Notes: generated by a model from the letters alone, not told the origin. Counted from the stretch's first letter, positions 20,883 through 30,649 are shown. The stretch is 44,622 bases of DNA from Candidatus Parcubacteria bacterium (GCA_003599625.1 QZIU01000019.1:1-44622); one strand, 5' to 3'. Program-made: numbers and translations.

Positions 20883-21302
20883 ATGATTCTAATTTTGAAA
20901 GATCGTTTTCTAAAGCTTCTTTTCTTCCTCTTTTTTTTGTTCATTTCTTTCCATGTTTTTTCCTTATACGCTTCGCTGTACTGGAAGCTGCTCTGGCTGG
21001 ATGCTTTGATGCATCTTTTGGGAGGGACTTTAGTGGGAGCTTTTTTTATTTGGTGGGGTTACTTTTCCGGCAAGCTTGACCTGCCCAAGAATTCGACTTT
21101 GTTTTTAGTGGTTTTCACCTTGGGAGGAGTGGCTTTGGTGGGCGTTCTTTGGGAGTTTTACGAGTTCGTAATCGATAAGCTTGTCACAAAGGATAATCAT
21201 ATAAGTATTTTTCAACCGGGATTGGTAGACACTCTCCAAGATTTATTCCTGGATTTGGTCGGGGGATTATTGGTCGGTTTGAAGTTTTTGTTTAAAAAAT
21301 AA
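20883..21302 (+). CDS. Integral membrane protein, unknown
   Basis: 139-aa ORF with several TM helices; LWLDALMHLLGGTLVGAFFIWWG...WEFYEFVIDKL. Confidence 0.65.
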   Translation: MILILKDRFLKLLFFLFFLFISFHVFSLYASLYWKLLWLDALMHLLGGTLVGAFFIWWGYFSGKLDLPKNSTLFLVVFTLGGVALVGVLWEFYEFVIDKLVTKDNHISIFQPGLVDTLQDLFLDLVGGLLVGLKFLFKK

Positions 21303-21306
21303 AAAT

Positions 21307-22764
21307 ATGACGGAAGAAAACAATAAAATAAAAATTCACTTTTATGGCGGCGTCGAGGAGGTGACAGGTTCCAATTATTTGGTGGAAGTTCCAGGCGAAA
21401 GAGGATCTTTTAAATTACTGGTTGATTGCGGCCTCTTTCAGGGCACGAAAGTTTCCGAAGAAAAAAACAACGAAGACTTTCCTTATGAACCCGCCTCGAT
21501 CGACGCGCTTCTGGTAACGCACGCTCACCTCGATCATATCGGCCGCATTCCAAAATTGATAAGGGAAGGCTTCAATGGGAAAATTTATTCAACTCCGCCG
21601 ACAAAAGATTTTGCCAAACTGATGCTCATAGACAGTATCGGCGTTTTAAGCAAAGAGGCCAAAAGAAACGGCAAGGCCGGGCCGATTTATGACGAGAGCG
21701 ACGTGGAAAAGGCCATGACTCTTTGGGAGACAAGGAATTATCGGCAGCCTTTTGCGTTGGGCGACATCGAGATCGTTTTTAGGGATGCCGGGCATATCCT
21801 TGGTTCGGCGATGATCGAGATGAAGCTCATGTCTTCCCAATCCTCCGGGTTTGAAGCTGACCAGTTTGCCTCGCTGACAGCGGGGGCAGGTTCGAAAGGC
21901 CATAAAAAAATTCTTTTTTCCGGCGATCTCGGCAACTCTCCTGAGCCGCTTCTGAATCCCACGGAAGAGATCTCCGACGCGGATCTTATGGTGATCGAAA
22001 GCACCTATGGAGAAAGGCTCCACGAAGATGTTTCCGAGGCGGACAATAAATTGGAAAGAATGATCGAAGATGTGGCGCGGACAAAGGGAGTTCTTATGAT
22101 CCCGGCTTTCTCTCTGGAGAGAACGCAAAGGATCCTTTATCAGATCAATAACCTGGTTGAAAACGGCAGGATTCCCAGACTCCCCATCTATCTGGACAGT
22201 CCGCTTTCCATTAAAGCCACGGCGGTCTATAAAAATTATTTGAATCTCTATAACGATGAAGCAAGAAATTCCGTTTTAGCCGGGGATGATCTGTTTAACT
22301 TCCCCGGGCTCGTTCAAACACTGCAAACGGAAGATTCCAAAAAAATTTCCGATTCGGTCTCGCCCAAAGTGATCATAGCGGGAGCGGGAATGTGTAACGG
22401 GGGCAGAATTTTGCATCATTTGAAGCATTATCTGCCCAAGGAAAACAGCGTTCTTCTATTGGTAAGCTACCAAGCGGCTGGCTCTTTGGGAAGGCAGTTG
22501 CAAGACGGGGCCAAGCTAGTCACCATCATGGGAGAAAAGGTCGCGGTCGGAGCCAAGGTGGAAAAGATATGGGGTTATTCTTCACATGCCGACCTGAACG
22601 GTCTTTTGCAATTCGCCAGCAAGTCTGCCGATACGCTGAAGAAAGTTTTCGTCACTCATGGGGAGCTGAAGTCAAGTTCGTTCTTTTCTCAGCGATTGAG
22701 GGATTATATGGGCATAAATGCCGTGATTCCGAAAATTGGAGAAAGTTTTGAGATTCCTTTATAA
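21307..22764 (+). CDS. Metallo-beta-lactamase/beta-CASP RNase (CPSF-like)
   Basis: VTHAHLDHIGRIPKL, DAGHILGSAMIEM, LMVIESTYGERLH, IAGAGMCNGGRILHHL, WGYSSHADLNGLLQF. Confidence 0.9.
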   Translation: MTEENNKIKIHFYGGVEEVTGSNYLVEVPGERGSFKLLVDCGLFQGTKVSEEKNNEDFPYEPASIDALLVTHAHLDHIGRIPKLIREGFNGKIYSTPPTKDFAKLMLIDSIGVLSKEAKRNGKAGPIYDESDVEKAMTLWETRNYRQPFALGDIEIVFRDAGHILGSAMIEMKLMSSQSSGFEADQFASLTAGAGSKGHKKILFSGDLGNSPEPLLNPTEEISDADLMVIESTYGERLHEDVSEADNKLERMIEDVARTKGVLMIPAFSLERTQRILYQINNLVENGRIPRLPIYLDSPLSIKATAVYKNYLNLYNDEARNSVLAGDDLFNFPGLVQTLQTEDSKKISDSVSPKVIIAGAGMCNGGRILHHLKHYLPKENSVLLLVSYQAAGSLGRQLQDGAKLVTIMGEKVAVGAKVEKIWGYSSHADLNGLLQFASKSADTLKKVFVTHGELKSSSFFSQRLRDYMGINAVIPKIGESFEIPL

Positions 22765-22816
22765 TTAGGTAACGAGTAACGGAAATATTTTTATTTTTTA
22801 ATTTAATTTATCTTTT

Positions 22817-23410
22817 ATGAACGCCATTCGTCATCCTCACTTAAAGATTAAGATCTGCGTTTCCGGAGCGGCTGAGACCGGCCACTGCGGGATTGACGCT
22901 CTGGAGAAGGGGAAGGAATTAGGAAAAGAGATCGCGCGCCAAGGGGCTATCCTTGTCACGGGGGCCACTACGGGATTTCCGCTTTGGGCGGCAATGGGCA
23001 TCAAAGAAGAAGGAGGGATTTCTCTCGGTATCTCTCCCGCGCAAACGGAAAAAGAACATGTTGAGGCGTACAAGTTGCCCTTGGAATACATGGATCTGAT
23101 AATGTACACCGGTTCGGGATATTCCGGCAGGAATTTGCAATTGACCAGAACTTCCGACGCGGTCCTGGTCGGGTGCGGCAGGATCGGAACATTGAACGAA
23201 TTCACCATAGCCTTTGAAGACAACAAACCGATAGGCATTCTGGAAGGGGACTGGCCGACTGACGAACTGATCAAAAAGATTCTTGCCGAATCGTTCAGGG
23301 AAAACAATCGAATAGTTTTTGACAAAGATCCGAAAAAATTGGTGGAAAAGGTCATTGAACTGGTCAAGAAAGACAAAGTGGAAGCGATCAAATGCCCTGG
23401 TTGTATATAA
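22817..23410 (+). CDS. SLOG/LOG-like Rossmann nucleotide-binding protein
   Basis: KICVSGAAETGHCG...GAILVTGATTGFPLWAAMG...RTSDAVLVGCGRIGTLNEFTIAFEDNKPIGIL. Confidence 0.75.
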   Translation: MNAIRHPHLKIKICVSGAAETGHCGIDALEKGKELGKEIARQGAILVTGATTGFPLWAAMGIKEEGGISLGISPAQTEKEHVEAYKLPLEYMDLIMYTGSGYSGRNLQLTRTSDAVLVGCGRIGTLNEFTIAFEDNKPIGILEGDWPTDELIKKILAESFRENNRIVFDKDPKKLVEKVIELVKKDKVEAIKCPGCI

Positions 23411-24573
23411 AAGGAATCGGAATGATCGCCGGGCTTATAATAGGAGCCGGAGTTTTCGCGTTGCCTTATTCCTTTGCTAAGGCGGGACTTTTCTGGGGGG
23501 TATCGCATCTGTTTATCGCGTTCTTTATAGTTTTTTTCCTGCATCAATGGTATGGGGAAGTATCTTATTATACCAAAGGGACTCATCGCTTTGTCGGCTA
23601 TGTCGATATCTATCTGGGCAAAAAAGCCAAATTTTTCGCGCTGCTTACGACTCTTGGCGCTTATTACGGTTCTTTGCTTGTCTATGGAATAATGGGTGGC
23701 GTGTTTTTGTCCAACTTTACCGCCTTATTCAACGGGCATACTATTGAAGTCCTGACTCTCGGCTTCTTTGCTCTCGGCGGCGCTTTGTCTCTCTTCGGCC
23801 TATCCAAAGTCGCTGAAATAAATTTTTTTCTGACCATCCCCATAGTCGGTTTCATAATATATCTATTCTTTTTTTCAGTGCCTTTCATGAAAGCGGATAA
23901 TTTCCTTTCCCCGGGATTTTCTTTGTTGAATAAGAATTGGCTTTTACCCTACGGCATCTGGCTTTTTTCTCTGACCGGATTTTCGGCCATACCGCCGACA
24001 AGGGATCTTTTTATAAGATCGTCGCTCGTCAAATTCAAGAAAGCTATAAACATAAGTCTCTTGCTTGCGACAATCACATATATAATCTTTATTGTTTCAG
24101 TTTTGGGGGTTTCCGGAACGGCCAGCACCGAAGACGCCTTTTCCGGCCTGGGCGCGATCGTGGGGGTAAAAGTCATGGCCATCGGTTCGGTAATCGGCTT
24201 CCTTGCCGTTTTTACCTCTTTCATCGCTCTGGCAATGGATATGAAAAGCATGTTCAGGTATGACTACAAGATCCCAGGGTTTTTTGCCTGGCTCTTAGTT
24301 GTCATTCCCCCCGTCTTTCTTTATCTCAATGATGTTGACGGTCTGGCTTCGACCCTTTCCATAATCGGCTCTTTGGGCATGGGCGCTCTTGGCATATTCG
24401 TAGTCCTTATGCGGCGCAAGATCGTAAAAGTCTTGAAAGATGGAGATAAAGAAGATATCGTGGCCGAGATAGATTCGAGCAAGATCAAGATCATCCGCAA
24501 ATTGGAGATAATCATTCTCTCCGGTATTATCATCGGGGTTATCTATGACCTTTGGGGGATAATAAGTTCGTAA
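23392..24573 (+). CDS. Amino-acid permease (HAAAP/SLC38-like)
   Basis: KGIGMIAGLIIGAGVFALPYSFAKAG; about 11 TM segments; overlaps the upstream CDS. Confidence 0.75.
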   Translation: MPWLYIKGIGMIAGLIIGAGVFALPYSFAKAGLFWGVSHLFIAFFIVFFLHQWYGEVSYYTKGTHRFVGYVDIYLGKKAKFFALLTTLGAYYGSLLVYGIMGGVFLSNFTALFNGHTIEVLTLGFFALGGALSLFGLSKVAEINFFLTIPIVGFIIYLFFFSVPFMKADNFLSPGFSLLNKNWLLPYGIWLFSLTGFSAIPPTRDLFIRSSLVKFKKAINISLLLATITYIIFIVSVLGVSGTASTEDAFSGLGAIVGVKVMAIGSVIGFLAVFTSFIALAMDMKSMFRYDYKIPGFFAWLLVVIPPVFLYLNDVDGLASTLSIIGSLGMGALGIFVVLMRRKIVKVLKDGDKEDIVAEIDSSKIKIIRKLEIIILSGIIIGVIYDLWGIISS

Positions 24574-24631
24574 GGTGCAAAGTTCACGTTACCGAAAAGG
24601 GTTTGCGGGCCCATAAAAGTTATTCACAGGA

Positions 24632-24656
24632 GGGCTTTGCCCTCTTTTTTAAATCT
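24632..24656 (+). terminator. Terminator
   Basis: GAGGGCTTTGCCCTCTTTTTT. Confidence 0.75.
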
Positions 24657-24666
24657 GTTGTATAAT

Positions 24667-24719
24667 GGAGACAGCTTTAAAAGCGGAGCGGCAAGGTGGT
24701 CGAAAGTCTTGCCGTCTCT
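24667..24719 (+). promoter_or_regulatory. Structured 5' UTR of MscS-like gene
   Basis: TATAAT at 24661-24666 immediately followed by GGAGAC...GTCTCT closing stem enclosing GGCAAG/CTTGCC. Confidence 0.4.
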
Positions 24720-24755
24720 AAGATTTTTACAAGATAATTTTTTGTCAGGCGTGAT

Positions 24756-25478
24756 ATGTTGCCGCGTCTGATGATCGATTTAAAAAATATGCCAGCGCAA
24801 GTCTGGGGCGATGTTTTAGTTCAGTCCTTCGAAGATCTTTGGAACGGAATAATAATCTTTGCCCCCAAATTGATAGTAGCCATAATAATTTTCATTATAG
24901 GTCTCCTTGTGGCTTCCATAATAGGGAAGTTTGTCGCCAAGGTGATAAATTCATTGAAGGTCGACAAGGCTTTCCAGGCCGTAGGAGTCGAGGAGTTGTT
25001 GCACAAAGGAGGATTCTCCCTTGATTCTGGAGCCTTTATTGGAGGTCTTGTAAGGTGGTTCTTGATTATAGTTTTCCTTGTCGCTTCAATCGACATCCTT
25101 GGACTTAGCGATGTCAATGATTTCTTGAAGAATGTCGTTTTGAACTATCTGCCTAATGTCATCATTGCCGCTTTGATTTTGGTTGTCGCCGCTTTCATAG
25201 CGCATGCCATGCAGAAGATAGTCGTAGGATCCGCCAAAGCGGCGGGAGCTCCTTCGACTCAGTTCTTGGGCGGATTGACCAAGTGGTCTATCTGGGCGTT
25301 CGCCATTCTGGCCGCCTTGTTCCAACTTGGCATTGCCGGAGCTTTCGCTCAGACCCTTTTCACGGGTTTTATAGCCATGGTGGCTATTGCCGGCGGTTTG
25401 GCTTTCGGCTTGGGCGGACGCGACGCAGCCGCCAAATATATTGAGAAGTTACGCAAAGATATCGGGGAAAATCATTAA
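24756..25478 (+). CDS. Mechanosensitive-channel-like conserved TM helix protein
   Basis: LIVAIIIFIIGLLVASIIGKFVAKVINSLKVDKAF...GGLAFGLGGRDAAAKYIEKLRKDI, as in the MscS-like TM repeat family. Confidence 0.75.
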   Translation: MLPRLMIDLKNMPAQVWGDVLVQSFEDLWNGIIIFAPKLIVAIIIFIIGLLVASIIGKFVAKVINSLKVDKAFQAVGVEELLHKGGFSLDSGAFIGGLVRWFLIIVFLVASIDILGLSDVNDFLKNVVLNYLPNVIIAALILVVAAFIAHAMQKIVVGSAKAAGAPSTQFLGGLTKWSIWAFAILAALFQLGIAGAFAQTLFTGFIAMVAIAGGLAFGLGGRDAAAKYIEKLRKDIGENH

Positions 25479-25495
25479 AAAAGCGAGGATTTTTT

Positions 25496-25542
25496 TAAAA
25501 AACGCCCAGCTTAGGCAACGAGCTGGCGTTTTTTATTTTTGG
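25496..25542 (+). terminator. Terminator
   Basis: AAAAAACGCCCAGCTTAGGCAACGAGCTGGCGTTTTTTATTTTT. Confidence 0.85.
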
Positions 25543-25578
25543 TTGGATTTCCATCACCGGCCAGTCTCGCGAAGATAC

Positions 25579-25606
25579 TTGACTCGAATGGCGAAATGAA
25601 TATAAT
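25579..25606 (+). promoter_or_regulatory. rRNA promoter
   Basis: TTGACT (25579-25584), 16-nt spacer, TATAAT (25601-25606). Confidence 0.6.
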
Positions 25607-26214
25607 AGAATCCTGATGAGTAGGATAATAATAAAGCATTCAAAAAAGGGGTGGAAATGAGACTTGCCTGATTTGAGTTGTACGAGTCCCGCCCCAGCGG
25701 GATGTTTTATTTTCAGGGAGAATGCAGCTTGAAAAGTGAATAAGAGAAAGAATCAATAATCCTTCCGAATAAAAGGAAGGATTGCAGGTAAAAACGAATT
25801 CCGAAGTAAAGGTTACTTAATGTCGGAATTCAAAAAATGCGAAATGGCGCAGGGGCAGGGGTCTGCCGGTTGCGGCCAGATTGCAAAAAGTTTATAAAAT
25901 TCCTAATAGGAATTAAGGGCGTATGGTGGATGCCTTGACTCAAAGAGGCGATGAAGGACGCGGCATGGCTGCGATAAGCTTCGGGGAGACGCCGAGCAGT
26001 CTTTGATCCGAAGATTTCCGAATGGGGACAAACCCGTTCCGCTAAAAGCGGAATATCTCCCGACTAACGTCGGGAGAAGCGAACCCTGGGAAGTGAAACA
26101 TCTCAGTACCAGGTGGAAAAGAGAACAACGCCGATGTTACAGTCGGCGTCCCGACCTTGCGTCGGGATGTTATTCCCTTAGTAGCGGCGAGCGAAAAGGG
26201 AAAAGCCCAAACCT

Positions 26215-26387
26215 AGCGCATCTCACTAAGGTGAGATGCTAAGAATTAAAAATTAAAAAATCAAAATGTAAAATTATTGTATTCGCTTTGCTCATGATTT
26301 AAATTGTCGCGAAGCGACACATAAATTTTTCATTTTTCATTTTTATTTTTGATTTTAAGCGCCGAGCTTTAGTGAGGTGCGTTGGGG
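26215..26387 (+). repeat. Palindromic 23S insert A, near-identical to insert D
   Basis: AGCGCATCTCACTAAGGTGAGATGCTAAGAATTAAAAATTAAAAAATCAAAATG...TTTAGTGAGGTGCGTTGGGG. Confidence 0.85.
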
Positions 26388-26590
26388 GTTGTAAGAGACA
26401 GCGATGGTTTACCAAGAAAGTAAAATGATTTTGTTAGCTGAACCGGCTGGAAAGCCGGACCAAAGAGGGTAATGGTCCCGTAAGCGAAAACAAAATCATG
26501 CTTTCAGCTGTCATCTTGAGTAATTCGGGACACGAATGGCCCGGGTGAATCATCCGGAACTAACCGGAAAGGCTAAATACTCTTTGAGAT

Positions 26591-26627
<37 letters not shown>

Positions 26628-26710
26628 CAGCCCGGTGAGGGCGATGAAATAGAACCTGAAACCATATGTCTACAAGGAATCGGAGCGTTCGTTTCGCTTT
26701 GCGAATCGAA

Positions 26711-26836
26711 CTTAATCTCAAAACTCAAATGTCAAATCTCAAAACTATGGAATCCGCCACGGCGGATGATTTATAAAAATCACGAGCGAGGCGAGTACTA
26801 AAGTTTTGACTTTTGCGTTTTGAATTTTGAGTTTAA
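26711..26836 (+). repeat. Palindromic 23S insert B, at about helix 25
   Basis: AATCTCAAAACTCAAATGTCAAATCTCAAAACT against AGTTTTGACTTTTGCGTTTTGAATTTTGAGTTT; tip AATCCGCCACGGCGGAT. Confidence 0.8.
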
Positions 26837-27485
26837 GCGCGAAGCGAAGCGAGCGCGACGGTGTGCCTATTGAAGAATGAGCCAACGAGTTAATTTGCGC
26901 TGCTTGCTTAAGTCGTAAATCGATGGAGGCGCAGCGAAAGCGAGTCTTAAAAGGCGTCGTAGCGCAAATTAGACCCGAAACCAAGTGATCTTACCATGGA
27001 CAGGATGAATCTCGCGGAAACGCGGGAGGAGGTCCGCACCGGTTAGCCGTGCAAAACTATCGGACGATCTGTGGTATGGAGTGAAAAGCTCATCGAACTT
27101 GGTAATAGCTGGTTCTCTCCGAAATAGCTTTAGGGCTAGCGTCCGTTTTACCTTCTGGGGGTAGAGCACTGGATGGTCTGCATAGGGAGAAATCTCGGCA
27201 GACCAATCAAACTCCGAATACCGGAAGGCATCAGACGGGCAGTCAGACCGTGGGGGCTAAGCTTCACTGGTCAAAAGGGGAACAGCCCGAATCTCAATCT
27301 AAGGTCCCTAAATCTCTGCTAAGTGTACTTAAGGAAGTGGAATTTCGATGACAGCGAGGAGGTTGGCTTAGAAGCAGCCATCCTTCAAAGAGTGCGTAAC
27401 AGCTCACTCGCTAAGAGATTCCGCGCCGCAAATAATCGGGACTAAAGCAGAGTACCGAAGGTGAGGGCTTGTGCGTAGCACAAGC

Positions 27486-27588
27486 AAGTTCATAAAGTAT
27501 AAAGTTCATAAAGTTCATAAAGTTTATAAGGAAACGTAATTTCTTTTAAAACTTTATAAACTTTAAACTTTATAACTTTATTGACTTG
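27486..27588 (+). repeat. Palindromic 23S insert C, at about helix 45
   Basis: AAGTTCATAAAGTATAAAGTTCATAAAGTTCATAAAGTTTATAA against TTATAAACTTTAAACTTTATAACTTTATTGACTT-type arm. Confidence 0.8.
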
Positions 27589-28145
27589 CTCGCGCTGCGC
27601 GTGAGCGGTAGGAGAGTATTCATATCTGCTGTGAAGTTCACGGGGTGACCCGGAATGGAGCGTTATGAAGTAAGAATGTTGGCACAAGTAACCACAATTC
27701 CGATGAAATATCGGAACGCCGCAAACCTCAGGTTTCCTTGGCAATGTTAATCAACCAAGGGTTAGTCGGGCCTAAGCCGATGGCGAAAGCCGCAGGCGAT
27801 GGACAAACGGTTAATATTCCGTTACCTCCTTATTTTTTCGATGGAGTGACGGAGGTTAGTATGTTGAGCGCATTATTGGATTTGCGTTATTGGCGCAAGG
27901 AATTTCGGCAGGTAAATCCGCCGAGTTTCCGCAAGGAAGATTCCAAGCGCAGATAAAACGCTTCGCTTTCGGGCGGAGTAATTCAACAAAGCAGCCTCCC
28001 AAGAAAAGCTTCTAGAGTTAAAGATAAGGAGTCCGTACCGAAAACCGACACAGGTAGGTGAGTCGAGTAGACTAAGGCGAACGGGTGAGTGTTTCCCAAG
28101 GAACTAGGCAAAAAAGCGACCGTAACTTCGGGATAAGGTCTCCCT

Positions 28146-28325
28146 AGCGCATCTCACTAAGGTGAGATGCTAAGAATTAAAAATTAAAAAATCAAAATGT
28201 AAAATTATTGTATTCGCTTTGCTCATGATTTAAATTGTCGTGAAGCGACACATAAATTTTTCATTTTTCATTTTTCATTTTTATTTTTTATTTTAAGCAC
28301 CGAACTTTTGTGAGGTGCGTTGGGG
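28146..28325 (+). repeat. Palindromic 23S insert D, at about helix 63; copy of insert A
   Basis: AGCGCATCTCACTAAGGTGAGATGCTAAGAATTAAAAATTAAAAAATCAAAATGTAAAATTATTGTATTCGCTTTGCTCATGATTTAAATTGTCG matches A except one base near the end. Confidence 0.85.
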
Positions 28326-28478
28326 CGCAGCGAAAGTTCCTCTGGCGACTGTTTACCAAAAACACAGCTCCCTGCTAACTCGTAAGAGGATGTATAGGGG
28401 GTGACGCTTGACCAATGCGAGAAGGTCAAAATGCGCTGGTCTCATCAGTAATGGTGAGGCTGCCGTGCATTAAGCCCT

Positions 28479-28530
<52 letters not shown>

Positions 28531-29084
28531 AGGTAAGTTCTGACGCGCACGAATAGCGTAACGACTGGAGGACTGTCTCGGGAAACAGCCCGGTGAAAAT
28601 ACAATACCGGTGAAGATGCCGGTTACCTGCAGCTAGACGAAAAGACCCCGGAAGCTTTACTACAACTTGGTATTGGCTTTAGGTTTTTAATGCGTAGCAT
28701 AGGCGGGAGGCTTTGAAGTGTTCCTTTTGGGGGACATGGAGCCGCCAGTGAAATACCGCTCTTTAAAAATCTAAAATCTAACCTCAGCGGCAAAAACGCT
28801 GGGAGACAGTGCCTGGCGGGTAGTTTGATTGGGGCGATTCCCTCCTAAAAAGTAACGGAGGGGTCTACAAAGGTCGGCTAGGCGCGGATGGAAACCGTGC
28901 CGATAGTGTAATGGCAAAAGCCGGCTTAACTGCAAGACGGACAGGTCGAGCAGATGCGAAAGCAGAGCATAGTGAACCGACCATGCGCATTAGACGCGGT
29001 GGAGGATTAACGGATAAAAGCTACTCCGGGGATAACAGGCTGGTAGTGCCCAAGAGTTCATATCGACGGCACTGTTCGGCACCT

Positions 29085-29417
29085 TAACATATCGGGGTGC
29101 GGCGCGAGAAATCGCGCAGCCGGGTCAAAGCATATTAGGAGAATGTGTTTTGATTGAAATATTGGCTTATAACGGTGAACTCCATGCTATTATATATACA
29201 TGGACAATACCGTGGGAAGTCTAATTCAATATCAGAAATCTATTGTTGTGTTGATAAAATGTATAATTGAATTATGACCCTGTAGAGACTTGTCATTATT
29301 AATATGACGGAGTTTTCATTTTTTAAAGTGGAAGCTAAGACGCCAACCCCTGTCTTTGGATTTTGACAGGGTGAAGATATAGTCCGATCCTGCCGGTAAC
29401 GGCAGAAAAACAAACAG
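29085..29417 (+). mobile_element. Group I intron in 23S rRNA at about U2500 (no ORF)
   Basis: Interrupts GGCACCT|CGATGTCGGCTC; 5' exon ends in T, intron ends in G; core elements AATACCGTGGGAAGT (P/Q), ACCCTGTAGAGACTTG (R), AAGATATAGTCC (S). Confidence 0.88.
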
Positions 29418-29510
29418 CGATGTCGGCTCAACCTATCCTGGGGCTGGAGAAGGTCCCAAGGGTTTGGCTGTTCGCCAATTAAAAGGTTACGTGAGCTGGG
29501 TTCAAACCGT

Positions 29511-30202
29511 CAATTTGGCGGCTCCCGATAGTAATATCGGGATGCAAAATCGACTCATATCGGTGGATTCCTAATAATACAATTGTGTTTCAACCTGTCG
29601 TATGTTAGGATAATACCGAGGGAAGTTGTGTATGCAAAACAAAATTTCGTCAACAACAATGGCGTATCTTGCTGGATTTTTGGATGGCGATGGAAGTATC
29701 TACGTGAGGCTTAAACCGAATTCTACTTATAAGTATGGATTTCAGGTTGCTCCTTATGTAGTTTTCTTTCAATCATCAAAAAGCAAAGAAAATTTTGAGA
29801 AAGCGTGTTCTTTAATGAACTTTGGTTATACCAGGGAGCGAAAAGATGGAATTATGGAATTCATAATTGGTAAAAACGAAGATATAAAGAAATTTCTCAA
29901 AATTGTTAAGCCCTATTCCATAATGAAAAAACAGCAAATACTTCTTATGATTGAAATACTTGATTTTAAAGAAAAAATTAAAAGCAAGGAAGAATTTGAA
30001 GTGTTGATAAAATTAATAAATCGTTTTCAGGAATTAAATTATTCTAAAAAACGAAAATTGCGTGCATTAACCCCGTAGAGACTTGTCAGTTTAACTGGCA
30101 GAGTCGTTGCAGTGAAAGTCTGCGACGGCTAACACGTCGATTATCCCTTTTTAAGGGATAGTGGTATAGTCCATACATTTAGTAATAAATGAAGATAATA
30201 TG
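29511..30202 (+). mobile_element. Group I intron in 23S rRNA at about U2593, encoding a LAGLIDADG ORF
   Basis: Interrupts AACCGT|CGTGAGACAG; 5' exon ends in T, intron ends in G; AATACCGAGGGAAGT (P/Q), ACCCCGTAGAGACTTG (R), GGTATAGTCC (S). Confidence 0.9.
29632..30078 (+). CDS. Single-motif LAGLIDADG homing endonuclease, I-CreI-like
   Basis: AYLAGFLDGDGSIYVRLKPNSTYKYGFQV...FGYTRERKDGIMEFIIG...FLKIVKPYSIMKKQQILLMIEIL...LNYSKKRKLRAL, resembling I-CreI throughout. Confidence 0.92.
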   Translation: MQNKISSTTMAYLAGFLDGDGSIYVRLKPNSTYKYGFQVAPYVVFFQSSKSKENFEKACSLMNFGYTRERKDGIMEFIIGKNEDIKKFLKIVKPYSIMKKQQILLMIEILDFKEKIKSKEEFEVLIKLINRFQELNYSKKRKLRALTP

Positions 30203-30343
30203 CGTGAGACAGGTTGGTCTCCTATCTGCTGCAGGCGTTTGATTCTTGAGGAGCTCTGCTCTTTGTACGAGAGGATCAGAGTGGACCGACCTCTGGTGTG
30301 CCGGCTGTCCTGCCAAGGGCAACGCCGGGTAGCTATGTCGGGA

Positions 30344-30375
<32 letters not shown>

Positions 30376-30544
30376 ACCCGCTCCAAGATTAGGAATCTTA
30401 GACAGGTTGTAGATGACGACCTCGATAGGCTCTAGGTGTACGCGCGGTAACGCGCTTAGCCGAGGAGTACTAATTGTCTTTTCCTGTTAGGAATTTTGTA
30501 AACTTTTTAAATTTTGAAACAAACCTGGATTTGAGTTCTTTAAT

Positions 30545-30649
30545 TCGGTGGCTTGGCGCCATGGAACCACCTGTTCCCATTCCGAACACAGAAGTGAAAC
30601 GTGGTAGCGGCGATGATACTCTTCGGGGGAAAGTAGCTAGCCGCCGGTT
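30545..30649 (+). rRNA. rrf: 5S rRNA
   Basis: CACCTGTTCCCATTCCGAACACAGAAGTGAAACGTGGTAGCGGCGATGATACTC; termini pair GGTGGCT/AGCCGCC. Confidence 0.93.

Noticed and set aside
20800-20885. tRNA/tmRNA-like T-loop GTTCGAATC
   Set aside because: No matching T-stem or acceptor; belongs to GAATCAAGAATCAAGAATCATGAATCATG repeat with ATTCTTAATTCTTAAATCATGATTCT arm.
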